Origin: Opitutales bacterium
GTDB lineage: Bacteria; Verrucomicrobiota; Verrucomicrobiia; Opitutales; Oceanipulchritudinaceae
Direction: 5' to 3'
Assembly: GCA_007133065.1 (NCBI GenBank)
Contig: SLNJ01000011.1
Coordinates: 1-60,247, forward strand
Length of the DNA: 60,247 nucleotides
How positions within the stretch are numbered: the stretch's first letter is position 1; the number at the start of each line of letters is the position of its first letter. Of this stretch, positions 29,479-38,850 are shown in pieces. The notes below the pieces were generated by a model, which was not told the DNA's origin, made no database searches, and saw only the letters and a program-made list of their open reading frames with translations. The position numbers and the translations under genes were made by a program.

Positions 29479-31365
29479 ATGACTATTTCGCTCCTACGGA
29501 TCCCCTGCATCGCCCCCCTTGTATTCATCCTCGTTCTGTCTGTATCCGTATCCGGCGCGCCCCGGGAGGGTGGGCGTAGCGAGTCCCTGGTCCCGCAGAT
29601 CCTCGGCGGCGACACGGTTTCCGAGGCCCCCTCCTGGATGGTTGCCGTGATGCAGCATGTCGGGGGCGACGCGGCCGCGGACACGTTCTGCAGCGGTGTG
29701 CTGATTCATCCTGAGTGGGTCTTGACGGCGGCACACTGCGTACGGGCGATCCGTCCCCTGCGGTTCTATGTGTCGGTCGGGGAATCATACCTGGATCGCA
29801 ACACCCCCCGCCACCGGGTCGCCGCGACATTCATCCATCCCGGATTCGTGCGGTGGCAGGCTGCATTCGACAGTGACCTGGCCCTCCTTCACCTCGAGGA
29901 ACCGATAACCGACCGCGAGCCGCTTGGTCCGGATCGTTTCGCGGCGGCGTCCGAGGCGTGGCCTGGGCTTGATGTCCGGGTGCTGGGTTGGGGCCGCGGC
30001 CGGGACGGCGTGGGGGTACAGCGGGCGCTCCAGGAAGCCCTGATTTCGGTCCCGGTGCAGAGCGACCCGGATTATGCGTGTACCCACCCGTTCCCACGCC
30101 TGGACACGCACATCGCTGTGGGCGACGGCAGCGGCAACCCCACCCCCTGTCCCGGAGACAGCGGCGGCCCGCTCCTGATCCCCGGCGCCCCGGGCGAGGG
30201 GGACCGTCTGGCCGGGATCCTCAGTCATGGGACCACGCAGGAGTGCGGAATCCCCGACAGCTACGCCATGTACACGGCGGTCGCGCCCTACACGGATTGG
30301 ATTGAAGCGCATCTGGCCGACGATTTTCCCCTGCACGAAGGGTTTACCTGGGTCGCCTCCGTCCGCCGTGGCGATCCACACCCCTGGCGCGAGGCCGCGG
30401 AGGAGGACGGGGAGTTCTCCTGGGAGAAGCTGCCCCTGGGCATCCTCTCACCTGGCGAGCCCCTCCGCCTCGAAATGACCGCTCCTGCGGTCGGCGCACA
30501 CCTTGATATTGTCGACGAGGATGCCGGCGTCGTGGTTTACACCGCCGCACGTTCGCGAAGCGGCGTGAAAACCATCACATTTGACCCTCCGACCCGCGCT
30601 GAGTATTCGGCGTATGTTTCGACGGTCGAGCCGATCACCGCCGGCGGGATCGCGCTCAGTTCGGTTCCCCTTACCCTCTTCCATTACTGGGAAAACTTTG
30701 CGCCGATCATGCCCGTCGATACGACGGACGGCAGGATCACCCCGTTCAGCCCATTCTGGCGGGAGGACGGAGAGGTGTTTTTCGTCCGCAACCATATTAT
30801 GGGAGGCTACCCTGGCGGCGACATGGTGACGGTGCGTGTCCATTCTTCCGACTTCATCCCCCGCATCTTTGTGTACCCGGAGAATGGGACTGAACCGATA
30901 TCGGTGGTCACTCCGGAGGCGGGCGATACCGCGGCCGCGCAATTCTCCGTTTCGGCACATACGAACTACGAAGTTGCAGTCACCACCGCGGAACCATGGA
31001 GCCATGGGACCTACTCCATCCGGGTCAGCAGCGCCGAAAGCAATCGGATCCTTGCGCGCGTCACAGAGATGTTCGGTCGCGTCAAGCGGCTCTCAAACAC
31101 GTATTTCTGTTCGCCGTGGTTCGGCCCCTTCCGCGCCGATGCCTTTCCCCGTTTGTACCATCCGTACTGGGGATGGATCTATGTGTCGGGGGAGGATTCG
31201 GGGAGCATCTGGATCTGGGTTGACGGGCTCGACTGGGTGTGGACCAACACGCAGCACTGGCCCCATCTCTACAGCATGGAGCGTGGGTGGCTCTGGCATC
31301 ACCGCGCGTCGGGACGTCCGATCACACTGTACCATCACGCGACGGAGTCCTGGATTCAGTTGTGA
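29479..31365 (+). CDS. Secreted trypsin-like serine protease with Trp-rich C-terminal domain
   Basis: A 628-residue exported protein. Signal peptide: residues 1-26. The trypsin domain spans about residues 40-310 with the full triad: His86 in LTAAHC, Asp133 in DSDLALL and Ser228 in GDSGGP. A middle region of about 240 residues may be beta-sandwich-like. The last 50 residues are Trp-rich (GWIYVSGEDSGSIWIWVDGL, then YSMERGWLWHH), a domain recurring at the C-termini of PVC-bacterial surface proteins and of unknown role. The ATG at 29479 starts the signal peptide. It probably cuts protein substrates outside the cell. It converges with and overlaps the next gene by 10 bases. Confidence 0.85.
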   Translation: MTISLLRIPCIAPLVFILVLSVSVSGAPREGGRSESLVPQILGGDTVSEAPSWMVAVMQHVGGDAAADTFCSGVLIHPEWVLTAAHCVRAIRPLRFYVSVGESYLDRNTPRHRVAATFIHPGFVRWQAAFDSDLALLHLEEPITDREPLGPDRFAAASEAWPGLDVRVLGWGRGRDGVGVQRALQEALISVPVQSDPDYACTHPFPRLDTHIAVGDGSGNPTPCPGDSGGPLLIPGAPGEGDRLAGILSHGTTQECGIPDSYAMYTAVAPYTDWIEAHLADDFPLHEGFTWVASVRRGDPHPWREAAEEDGEFSWEKLPLGILSPGEPLRLEMTAPAVGAHLDIVDEDAGVVVYTAARSRSGVKTITFDPPTRAEYSAYVSTVEPITAGGIALSSVPLTLFHYWENFAPIMPVDTTDGRITPFSPFWREDGEVFFVRNHIMGGYPGGDMVTVRVHSSDFIPRIFVYPENGTEPISVVTPEAGDTAAAQFSVSAHTNYEVAVTTAEPWSHGTYSIRVSSAESNRILARVTEMFGRVKRLSNTYFCSPWFGPFRADAFPRLYHPYWGWIYVSGEDSGSIWIWVDGLDWVWTNTQHWPHLYSMERGWLWHHRASGRPITLYHHATESWIQL

Positions 31366-33764
31366 CCCCGGAGGCGGCCGCAGGCGAGCAGGGCAACCGC
31401 GTACGCGGCGGCGGCGCTGACTCCCACAACGTGAAACCCGGCCCCCATCGCGATCACTGCGGCAAGCGGCGCACCCAGCACGGAGAAGCATCCATTGATT
31501 CCCCATGCCCATGGAACCTGGGCGGGATAGCCGCGTCCCACAGCCCGAAGCCCACCGGGAAATGCGAATCCCAGCAACACCGCTGGAATGCCGATCATCA
31601 ACAGCCCGGTTGCCCATTTGACCGGTTCCGGCCAGGCCAATGCGACCGCGAAGAAGGCCGGCTGCACCCATAGCAGCGCGAGGAGGACAACGACGATCGC
31701 GCCCAGGATGCCGCGCAGAAACCGGGGTCGAGCCGGCATGCGCCCGCTCAGCGCGCTCCCGATTCCCATTCCGCACAGCAGGGCGACGATAACACCGGCG
31801 GCCGCGTAAAGCGGATTCCCCCAGAAGAGGGTGAATCGCTGGATCCAGACGATTTCCAGAAACATGAATCCCAATCCGATGGCGGAGAAATACGCGAACA
31901 CCGGACCGCGACCGCCCCGCGCCCATCCCAGCCGAAGCAAAGGAAGACAGATCAAGACCGCCGCCGCGACGCCCAGCAGGATCACGGTCGCGACGACAAC
32001 CACCGAACCGATTTCAACGAAGGCCAGAGACCCGGCTCCAAAAATCCGGCGAACCTCGTCCAGGCGATCAAGCCGGACAAACTGGTGGAAGTACGGCTGG
32101 TTGTCGCGCGGCGTCTGCAGTCGAAAGGGGTACTCCTGCTCGAACGCCTGCCGGTCACCGCTCAGGATCGCCTCAACTCCGACTGCAAGCCGATCGTCCT
32201 GCATCACATGCCGCCGATCGTCCGGCGCCGGTCCGAATCCCGGAATCCATGCGCGATCAAACCCGTGCTCCCCGGTGAAATCCGCCAGCCGGCTGCGGTC
32301 GGATGCTTCGAACGGTTGCGGGCTCGCAACCAACGTCAGCATATCCCAGCTGCGCGCCGCAGCAACATGCTCTGCCGGACGCTCGATCCCGGCGGCGCGC
32401 AACGAATTCACCAGGAGCCCGAGTGCTTTCAGCCCGGCTCGCGGCGGTTGATCGATGTACACACTGACGGTCAGAATTCCGTCCTCACGCAATGCCCCCA
32501 GGATGCGTTCAAAGGACTCCACCGTCAGAAGATAGTCCTCTTGGATCGATCGCAAGCCGAGGCCGCCGCCGAACGCACCCTGGACCGGGAGTACGACGAG
32601 GTCATAGTGCCGCGAAGGCCGATTGAGAAAAGCGCGTGCGTCCCGCGTCTCCACCGTCCAGTCGACGCCCGCGGGCGCGTGCATCCCTCGAAGCAGGCGA
32701 GCGGCGATCGGATGCGGTTCGACGGCGGTGACCTCCGGAATCTCGCGGTGGAGGAGCAGCCCGGCACCCGCACCGCCGCCCCCGTGCAACAGCAGAGCCC
32801 GCTCTGGATCGCGCAGCGCGAGAGGCAACGCCATCACGCTTGCCTCCAGGATATGGCTGCCCTGCCGCGGCGGTGGCACTACGGCCCCGTAGGAATCCCC
32901 ATCCCGGTAGAGGTGCGGAACGGCGGGTATGTCGTCACGGTAATGCAAGCTCAACCCAGGACCATACCGCAGGGCTGGCGAAGTCACCACCTGCAGCCGT
33001 CCCATCGGATGAGGCCGGTCCAACACCACGTCCGAATCGGGCAGTTGAAGGCTGTACTGCATTGCCTTGTACGGCGACATCGGTGCCTCGGGTACGCGCA
33101 GGAACACCCCGATTGCCAACAGCAGGCACGCAGAGGCCCCGATCGCCCATCCGTATCCGGTGCGGGGAAATGTTCTGTGCCGGACCCGCGTTCCTCTCGG
33201 GCGCCCCAGCCACGCCGCTACAGCCGGGAACATGGCGAGCAGCGGAATCGCCCGCTCGGGCGGCACGAGGAACAAGACTCCGAGTCCGATGGCGGCCCCG
33301 GCAGCGGATCCGGCAAGATTCGCGCCATAGAAACGACCGATTCGCTCCACTTCGCGAGTGAAGACCAACCCGAGAGCGAGAGCTCCAAGAAAGAACGGCG
33401 CAAACGCGCCGGCGACGACTCCCGGGACTCGGATCCACGGTCGCCACTCGACGAACAGCAGGTGAAAGTCGATCTCCGCGGCAGCGCGTTGCGCCCATCC
33501 GAGTCCGAGCGCCATGCCGACGCTCGTACCGAGCAGCAACGCCGGCAGCAACCACTCCGAAGCGCGAAGAAGCCACTCCCGCCCCAGGGCCAGAACCGTT
33601 CCGCTGCATCCGAAACCGAGTAATGCCAGAGAGATTACCAAGTAAGCGAAATGATGCCCTTGCGCTTGCGCGAGCGCCTGCATCAGGACAATCTGCCCCG
33701 CGATCAGCGCAACGCTGGCCAAGAACACCGCCGATCCCCAGCCGCGCGCGGGCATATCATTCAT
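31356..33764 (-). CDS. Spermidine synthase-like membrane protein
   Basis: An 802-residue integral membrane protein. About six N-terminal membrane helices precede a central soluble domain resembling polyamine aminopropyltransferase/SAM-dependent Rossmann enzymes (ALLLHGGGGAGAGLLLHREI, VTAVEPHPIAARLL, YDLVVLPVQGAF), and at least six helices follow (from about residue 590). Such 'fused MFS/spermidine synthase' proteins are common and mostly uncharacterised; a true polyamine activity is not assured. Its ATG overlaps the end of the pcm gene by 8 bases, so it forms an operon with pcm and the erythromycin-esterase-like gene. Confidence 0.75.
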   Translation of the reverse strand: MNDMPARGWGSAVFLASVALIAGQIVLMQALAQAQGHHFAYLVISLALLGFGCSGTVLALGREWLLRASEWLLPALLLGTSVGMALGLGWAQRAAAEIDFHLLFVEWRPWIRVPGVVAGAFAPFFLGALALGLVFTREVERIGRFYGANLAGSAAGAAIGLGVLFLVPPERAIPLLAMFPAVAAWLGRPRGTRVRHRTFPRTGYGWAIGASACLLLAIGVFLRVPEAPMSPYKAMQYSLQLPDSDVVLDRPHPMGRLQVVTSPALRYGPGLSLHYRDDIPAVPHLYRDGDSYGAVVPPPRQGSHILEASVMALPLALRDPERALLLHGGGGAGAGLLLHREIPEVTAVEPHPIAARLLRGMHAPAGVDWTVETRDARAFLNRPSRHYDLVVLPVQGAFGGGLGLRSIQEDYLLTVESFERILGALREDGILTVSVYIDQPPRAGLKALGLLVNSLRAAGIERPAEHVAAARSWDMLTLVASPQPFEASDRSRLADFTGEHGFDRAWIPGFGPAPDDRRHVMQDDRLAVGVEAILSGDRQAFEQEYPFRLQTPRDNQPYFHQFVRLDRLDEVRRIFGAGSLAFVEIGSVVVVATVILLGVAAAVLICLPLLRLGWARGGRGPVFAYFSAIGLGFMFLEIVWIQRFTLFWGNPLYAAAGVIVALLCGMGIGSALSGRMPARPRFLRGILGAIVVVLLALLWVQPAFFAVALAWPEPVKWATGLLMIGIPAVLLGFAFPGGLRAVGRGYPAQVPWAWGINGCFSVLGAPLAAVIAMGAGFHVVGVSAAAAYAVALLACGRLRGHN

Positions 33765-34509
33765 CCGTTCGGGTCAGCGGCACAAACCGCACCGGCATCA
33801 GGTTCCGCGTCCGCACGTCCTCACCATCCTTCTCCACCATCACCAATTGCTGTGTCAGGTGCGGCGATCCGACCGGGATAATCATCCGCCCGCCATCCCG
33901 GAGCTGATCGATCAGCGGTGGAGGAATATGTGGAGCGGCGGCTGTCACGACGATCGCGTCGAAGGGCGCATGATCGCTCCACCCGTGATACCCGTCTCCG
34001 TGTTTGACCACGACATTCCCGTAGTCCGCCGCGGCCAACCGCTCCTTCGCCCACTCGGCAAGCGGGCGGACAATCTCAATCGTGTACACCTCAGATACGA
34101 TTTCGGCGAGAACCGCGGCCTGATAACCGCTACCCGCCCCGATTTCGAGCACCCTGAAATCACTTCGCGGCTCGATCGCCTCGGTCATGTATGCCACGAT
34201 AAAAGGCTGTGAGATCGTCTGGCCATAACCGATTGGCAGCGGTCGGTCATCATAGGCAAATCGTCTGCGTGGCTCAGGAACAAAGTGATGGCGCGGAGCG
34301 GCTCGCATCGCCTTAAGGACCCTCTCGTCCTCCACCCCGCGTCGCACAATCTGCCGCTGCACCATCCGCTCGCGGTCCTGACGCCACGCATCCGTCTCCG
34401 TACTGTCGCTCTTCTCTTCTGCAAGCAACGCCGGTCCCGCCGTCACGAACGGCATAGCCCCGAGCAGGAGGGCGAGCCACACCCGGACTCTGTCAATGCG
34501 CAACGTCAT
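33757..34509 (-). CDS. pcm: Protein-L-isoaspartate O-methyltransferase, exported
   Basis: A 250-residue PCMT. Motifs are PIGYGQTISQPFIVAYM, the SAM-binding VLEIGAGSGYQAAVLAEI, VYTIEIVRPLAEWA and DAIVVTAAAPHIPPPLIDQL. It repairs isoaspartyl residues in damaged proteins by methylation. A signal-peptide-like N-terminus (WLALLLGAMPFVTAGPALLA, residues 11-30) suggests periplasmic action, which is unusual because SAM is cytoplasmic; some PCMTs in Gram-negative bacteria do carry such a leader. Its start overlaps the upstream gene by 4 bases (ATGA). Confidence 0.9.
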   Translation of the reverse strand: MTLRIDRVRVWLALLLGAMPFVTAGPALLAEEKSDSTETDAWRQDRERMVQRQIVRRGVEDERVLKAMRAAPRHHFVPEPRRRFAYDDRPLPIGYGQTISQPFIVAYMTEAIEPRSDFRVLEIGAGSGYQAAVLAEIVSEVYTIEIVRPLAEWAKERLAAADYGNVVVKHGDGYHGWSDHAPFDAIVVTAAAPHIPPPLIDQLRDGGRMIIPVGSPHLTQQLVMVEKDGEDVRTRNLMPVRFVPLTRTDE

Positions 34510-35882
34510 CTCGCGTGCAAGGGGTTCACGGGGCTGGTCTCATGGATATAGAGCAGGGCGTCGTACCGCAGGGCCGGCACGGAGGGAACGTAATGACCCT
34601 CCTCCCTTGCCGGTTGGAATACAACCCCCACCGCCCGATGGTCCAACGGTTCCAAAAGCTCCTCCCCAAGCTCGTCAACCGACGGGAACATGAGGAGTTT
34701 ATCCTTCTCGCCGAGTTCCCGGAGAATCGCCTCAAAACTCCCTCGGCGGGCTGCGGGTATCGTCATGGTCTGGGGTCTGCGTTCCCAGGCCCGCGCCGCG
34801 ATGACCTCGCCGTGGTCCGTGGCAAACCCGAGCAGTAAAACGTGCTCCAGCCCATGTCGCTCCCGGGCCATTTGACCGATGTTGCGCTGCCCGGTCTCTT
34901 GCATCGTCGTCGCCCGCGCATCTCCGACGTGCGTGTTGTGTGCCCACACAATCCCGCGCGAGTTTTCGCCGTAAAAATCCCGCAGACGCTCCACCGTCTC
35001 CATCATGTGGGTCGAGCGTTGGTTCCAGAAGCCCGGGCCATCATCCAGCATCTTCCGGTAGAATGCCTCCGCCGACGCCACCACCGAGGCCGCTTGCCAT
35101 GCGTAGAACCCTTCGACCCTGTGCACATCGTCAACACGCTCCAGGTCGTGCTCCACCCGCGCCAACGCCGCTTCCACGTCCGCCTGAGCATCCCGAATTC
35201 CGTACCCCGCCGCACGACCATAACGCCCCGGGTCGTCGCGGTATCGATCGAACAACGCGTAGGTGCGCTCGAGCGTTTCAGCCCCCTCCGCATCGTGCTC
35301 GCGATAATAAGCAAGCACCGCATCCATGGCATCCCAGGGCGCATAGAGATCGATTCCATAGACGCCGACCCGATCCTCTGGAGGAAGCTCATCGTTCCAC
35401 GCCCGCAACCATTCCACAAACACGAGGAACTCATGATTTGCCCACATCCACTGCGGCCACTGGTCGATGCCCATCAAGGCGGCGTGGCCGCTCTCCGGCG
35501 CCCCAGGCAATCCTTTCACGTAACGGTTCACACGCATCAAGGAAACCCAGTCGCCCTCGACCGCAACGAAGGAATATCCCCCATCCTCAATCAGCCGCCG
35601 GGACAGAAGAGCCCGCAGCACGTAAAACGCGCGGGTGCCGTGGGTCGCCTCGCCGAGGAGCACCAGGCGGCGATCCTTATATCGCTCGACGATCGCATCG
35701 AGGTCCTGATACGACTGAAAAGGCGTCGCCACCGCACGATACGCCGGGAGGAGATCCTCTATCTGAACTGCCGACGCCGCCCCGACCGGGACAGAAACCC
35801 CGATCAACGCCGCAAACAGCCACCGCAATCCAACCGGGGCCACCCGGCACGCATTGCATATCCATTGACCTCGCTTGCCCAT
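34506..35882 (-). CDS. Erythromycin esterase-like family protein
   Basis: A 458-residue protein with a likely signal peptide (residues 20-40, ALIGVSVPVGAASA). Family motifs: LVLLGEATHGTRAFY, YSFVAVEGDW, GVYGIDLYA, IVWAHNTHVGDA. The conserved His/Glu residues of the erythromycin esterase family (metal-independent hydrolysis using His46-type chemistry in EreA/EreB relatives) are present. Most family members outside resistance plasmids have unknown natural substrates, so resistance should not be assumed. It is the first gene of a tight operon with pcm and the spermidine-synthase-like gene, an association seen for this family in other genomes. Confidence 0.8.
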   Translation of the reverse strand: MGKRGQWICNACRVAPVGLRWLFAALIGVSVPVGAASAVQIEDLLPAYRAVATPFQSYQDLDAIVERYKDRRLVLLGEATHGTRAFYVLRALLSRRLIEDGGYSFVAVEGDWVSLMRVNRYVKGLPGAPESGHAALMGIDQWPQWMWANHEFLVFVEWLRAWNDELPPEDRVGVYGIDLYAPWDAMDAVLAYYREHDAEGAETLERTYALFDRYRDDPGRYGRAAGYGIRDAQADVEAALARVEHDLERVDDVHRVEGFYAWQAASVVASAEAFYRKMLDDGPGFWNQRSTHMMETVERLRDFYGENSRGIVWAHNTHVGDARATTMQETGQRNIGQMARERHGLEHVLLLGFATDHGEVIAARAWERRPQTMTIPAARRGSFEAILRELGEKDKLLMFPSVDELGEELLEPLDHRAVGVVFQPAREEGHYVPSVPALRYDALLYIHETSPVNPLHAR

Positions 35883-35940
35883 CAAATCCCGACTCTAAGC
35901 AATTCGCCGATGGTGTGCAAGCATTCCCTCCGGGATCGCC

Positions 35941-36999
35941 CTAAGCTGATCGGGATTGGCCCTGCATCCGCGTCATGATGAACTCGTTCAGGACCTCCAT
36001 CCTCTCGCGCTTGCGATTCTCCTCGTCGATCTCCACCGCGGTACGCTGCCGCTCCTGCTTTTGGAGCGTGCGGCGCATCTTGGTCAACGCCATGTTCTGG
36101 AGCTGGCGAACGCGCTCGCGCGTGATGTCGAACGATTCTCCGACTTCCTCGAGAGTCTTCGGTTTATCACCGCCCAACCCAAATCGAAGCCGGATGATTT
36201 CCGCCTCCCGCTTGTCGAGCGTGTTGACCATCCGGTTGATTTCACCGAGGATCGACTTCTGACTCAGCTGCTCGACCGGCGTCGCCATGTTATCGTCGCC
36301 CACCAATTCCCCAAGCTCCGTGCCCTCGTCTTCCCCGACGGGAGCGTCGAGCGAACTCGGCCGTATCGAGACCGACTTCAAGTGGGCAACCTTGTTTACC
36401 GGCATACCCAGAACATGCGCCAGTTCTTCATTCGTCGGATCCCGACCGAGTTCCTCGGTCATCTCCATCGCGATCCGGCGCATCTTCGCTATCTTGTCCA
36501 CGAGATGAACCGGCAACCGGATCGTCTTGGACTGGTTGGCGAGCGCGCGCTTGATCGATTGCTTGATCCACCATGCGGCATAGGTCGATAATTTCCCGCC
36601 CTTGTTGGGATCGAAACGCTCCACCGCTTTGATGAGCCCGATATTCCCCTCGCTGATCAGGTCGAGCAGCGGCAATCCAAAGCTCGCATAGTCGTGCGCG
36701 ATTTTCACCACGAGACGCAGGTTCGCCTGGATCATCTGGGAGCGCGCCTCGGCATCGCCTTTGCTTATCCGCTTGGCCAGCTTCACTTCTTCCTGGGGCG
36801 TCAGGAGCGGCACACGGCCGATCTCCTGCAAGTACAGCCTCAAACTACTCCGTTCGGTTTCGGATGCGCCTTTCCGGACGTCCACATCCCCATTCTCCTC
36901 GTAACCCGGCAAGCGTGAAACCTGGATCGCTTCACCGTTCTTGCGGTCGGCTCGGGGGGATGCGTCTTCGTCGAAAGCGATGACTTTACGTTGTGCCAT
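35941..36999 (-). CDS. RNA polymerase sigma-70 factor, RpoD/SigA-like
   Basis: A 352-residue sigma factor. Region 1.2 (SSLRLYLQEIGRVPLLTPQE), region 2 (NLRLVVKIAHDYASFGLPLL, DLISEGNIGLIKAVERFDP, AAWWIKQSIKRAL), region 3 (GRDPTNEELAHVLGM) and region 4 (NTLDKREAEIIRLRFGLGG, ITRERVRQLQNMALTKMRR) are all present. It lacks the long region 1.1 of large RpoD proteins, so it is either a short primary sigma factor or a group 2 factor. The ATG at 36999 follows AGGAG by only one base; an ATG at 37014 is also in frame. It is probably transcribed from its own promoter. Confidence 0.9.
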   Translation of the reverse strand: MAQRKVIAFDEDASPRADRKNGEAIQVSRLPGYEENGDVDVRKGASETERSSLRLYLQEIGRVPLLTPQEEVKLAKRISKGDAEARSQMIQANLRLVVKIAHDYASFGLPLLDLISEGNIGLIKAVERFDPNKGGKLSTYAAWWIKQSIKRALANQSKTIRLPVHLVDKIAKMRRIAMEMTEELGRDPTNEELAHVLGMPVNKVAHLKSVSIRPSSLDAPVGEDEGTELGELVGDDNMATPVEQLSQKSILGEINRMVNTLDKREAEIIRLRFGLGGDKPKTLEEVGESFDITRERVRQLQNMALTKMRRTLQKQERQRTAVEIDEENRKRERMEVLNEFIMTRMQGQSRSA

Positions 37000-37346
37000 G
37001 CTCCTGTAATACATGAACATTAGAGTTTTGTTCGGCCAAACGCATTCCGCGGTATGGAGAATTTGTCCGAATTTGTCCTCCGGCACGACTCACGATTCGC
37101 ATGGAAGGCGTTGTTCCGAAACAGCATATGTAATATTTCCGATTCCGGCGTCCGAAGGCCTGGTGAATATAAAGCCGAGCAACCATCGCAGTGCGAACCT
37201 CCTTATCCCTGAGTGAAGCCTTGTCGGTGGTTCGAAATTCCCACGGGCGAGACCGCCCGTGCTCCGAACAAGCGGTTGCGCGCCCCCTTCTGGCTGACCT
37301 CAGGCGAACGCTGCACCTTCTCTGGCTGAATGGCGACTTCGACGCC
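37000..37346. other. Gene-less region between trpE end and sigma factor start
   Basis: It contains the presumed sigma-factor promoter. A hairpin at 37242-37261 (CACGGGC/GCCCGTG, 7-bp stem, 6-nt loop) lies about 85 bases downstream of trpE but has no T-tract. No coding potential is seen. Confidence 0.45.
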
Positions 37347-38840
37347 TCAAACCACGCCGGCGATCTGTTCGGCGACCGCGACCGCGCGCAGCATTCCCTT
37401 TGCCTTGTTGACTGTCTCCTCGTATTCTCGCGCCGGTTCGGAGTCTGCGACGAGCCCCGCTCCAGACTGTATGAAAATCCGCTTCTCCTTCAGGAGGGCG
37501 GTGCGAATCGCGATGCACGAGTCGAGGTTGCCGTCGTAGCTGAAGTAGGTGACCGCTCCGGCGTAGGGCCCGCGCATCTCCCGCTCCAGCTCGGCGATAA
37601 TCTGCATGGCCCGAATTTTCGGGGCTCCGCTGACCGTTCCCGCGGGGAACGTCGCCCGCATCAGGTCGTATGCGTTCTGGTCCGGCGCAATATGTCCCTC
37701 AACCTGAGACACGATGTGCATAACATGCGAATAACGCTCCACAACCATGTATTCCGGTACGCGCACGCTCCCGTAGCCGCACACGCGCCCGAGGTCGTTG
37801 CGGGCCAGGTCGACCAGCATCAGGTGCTCCGCCCGCTCTTTCTCATCCGCGAGCAAATCCCCTTCGTACGCCTGATCCTGAGCCATTGTGGCACCCCGCG
37901 GCCGCGTACCGGCGATCGGCCGCAACTCCGCCAACCCATCGGTCAGGCGAACATGCACCTCGGGTGAAGCGCCTACCAGCGCGAACTCTCCGGGGTCGTA
38001 CAAAAACATGTACGGGGAGGGATTGACCACTCGCAGGGCCCGGTAGAGGTCGAGCGGGCTCTCATGAAACGGTCGTTCAAAGCGTTGGGAGGCAACGACC
38101 TGAATAATATCTCCGGCACGAATGTACTCCTTGCTGCGCGCGACCATGGTCTCGAATTCCGCCCGTTCGAAATTCCCCGGCGGCACCGCGATCTCCCCTG
38201 CCGGCGCCACCGGCACCGTCGGAATCTCACGCCCTCGCGCCAACGACTCCGCCAGCTGCCGGAGCGCCTCCTGAGCCTCCGTGTACGCCGCCTCCGGATC
38301 GCCCCGAACGTGCGCATTCACGAGCAGGCGCAGCGTCTGGCTCGCCCGGTCGAATATAACCAGAGTATCGGTCAGCATGAAGTGCAAGACAGGCATACCG
38401 AGCGGATTGTTTTCGGCCAGCGGAACCGATCGCTCGATCGCATGAATATACTCGTAGCCGATATACCCGACCGCACCCCCGACAAAACGGGGCATGCGCT
38501 CGAGTTTAACCGGGTGATAGGAAGCCATTTCGTTCTCGATGACCGCAAGCGGATCGTCCGGCGTCCGGAAGGAGGAACGGTTCCCGCCCCGCTCCAACAC
38601 CTCCGTCTCCTTCCAGCCAATCCGAAAAATCTTTCGGGGGTTGCACCCGATAAAGGAATATCGATTCAGCACCGCCCCCCCTTCCACCGATTCGAGCAGG
38701 TAGGCCGGACCGTTTCGGCTCAGCTTGGAGTACACCGAGACGGGGGTTTCGAAATCCGCCATCAAGTCGGTGCAGACCGGAATCAGGTTCCCCCGCCGCG
38801 CAAGCTCCAGAAACTCAGCTTTATCGGGAAATATCGTCAT
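37347..38840 (-). CDS. trpE: Anthranilate synthase component I
   Basis: A 497-residue chorismate-using enzyme. N-terminal region: PVSVYSKLSRNGPAYLLESV and RYSFIGCNPRKIF (Trp feedback-binding area). C-terminal catalytic domain: RSKEYIRAGDIIQVVASQRF, ELRPIAGTRPRGA, EHLMLVDLARNDLGRV, FPAGTVSGAPKIRAM. It converts chorismate plus ammonia (from the TrpG subunit) to anthranilate in tryptophan synthesis. No trpG follows in this window. The ATG at 38840 lies 10 bases after the rsmD stop, so the two are co-transcribed. Confidence 0.95.
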   Translation of the reverse strand: MTIFPDKAEFLELARRGNLIPVCTDLMADFETPVSVYSKLSRNGPAYLLESVEGGAVLNRYSFIGCNPRKIFRIGWKETEVLERGGNRSSFRTPDDPLAVIENEMASYHPVKLERMPRFVGGAVGYIGYEYIHAIERSVPLAENNPLGMPVLHFMLTDTLVIFDRASQTLRLLVNAHVRGDPEAAYTEAQEALRQLAESLARGREIPTVPVAPAGEIAVPPGNFERAEFETMVARSKEYIRAGDIIQVVASQRFERPFHESPLDLYRALRVVNPSPYMFLYDPGEFALVGASPEVHVRLTDGLAELRPIAGTRPRGATMAQDQAYEGDLLADEKERAEHLMLVDLARNDLGRVCGYGSVRVPEYMVVERYSHVMHIVSQVEGHIAPDQNAYDLMRATFPAGTVSGAPKIRAMQIIAELEREMRGPYAGAVTYFSYDGNLDSCIAIRTALLKEKRIFIQSGAGLVADSEPAREYEETVNKAKGMLRAVAVAEQIAGVV

Positions 38841-38850
38841 GCTCCATGCA

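Noticed and set aside
34506..35882. Erythromycin resistance determinant
   Set aside because: The family is broad and mostly not linked to resistance; context (pcm operon, no mobile elements) argues against it.
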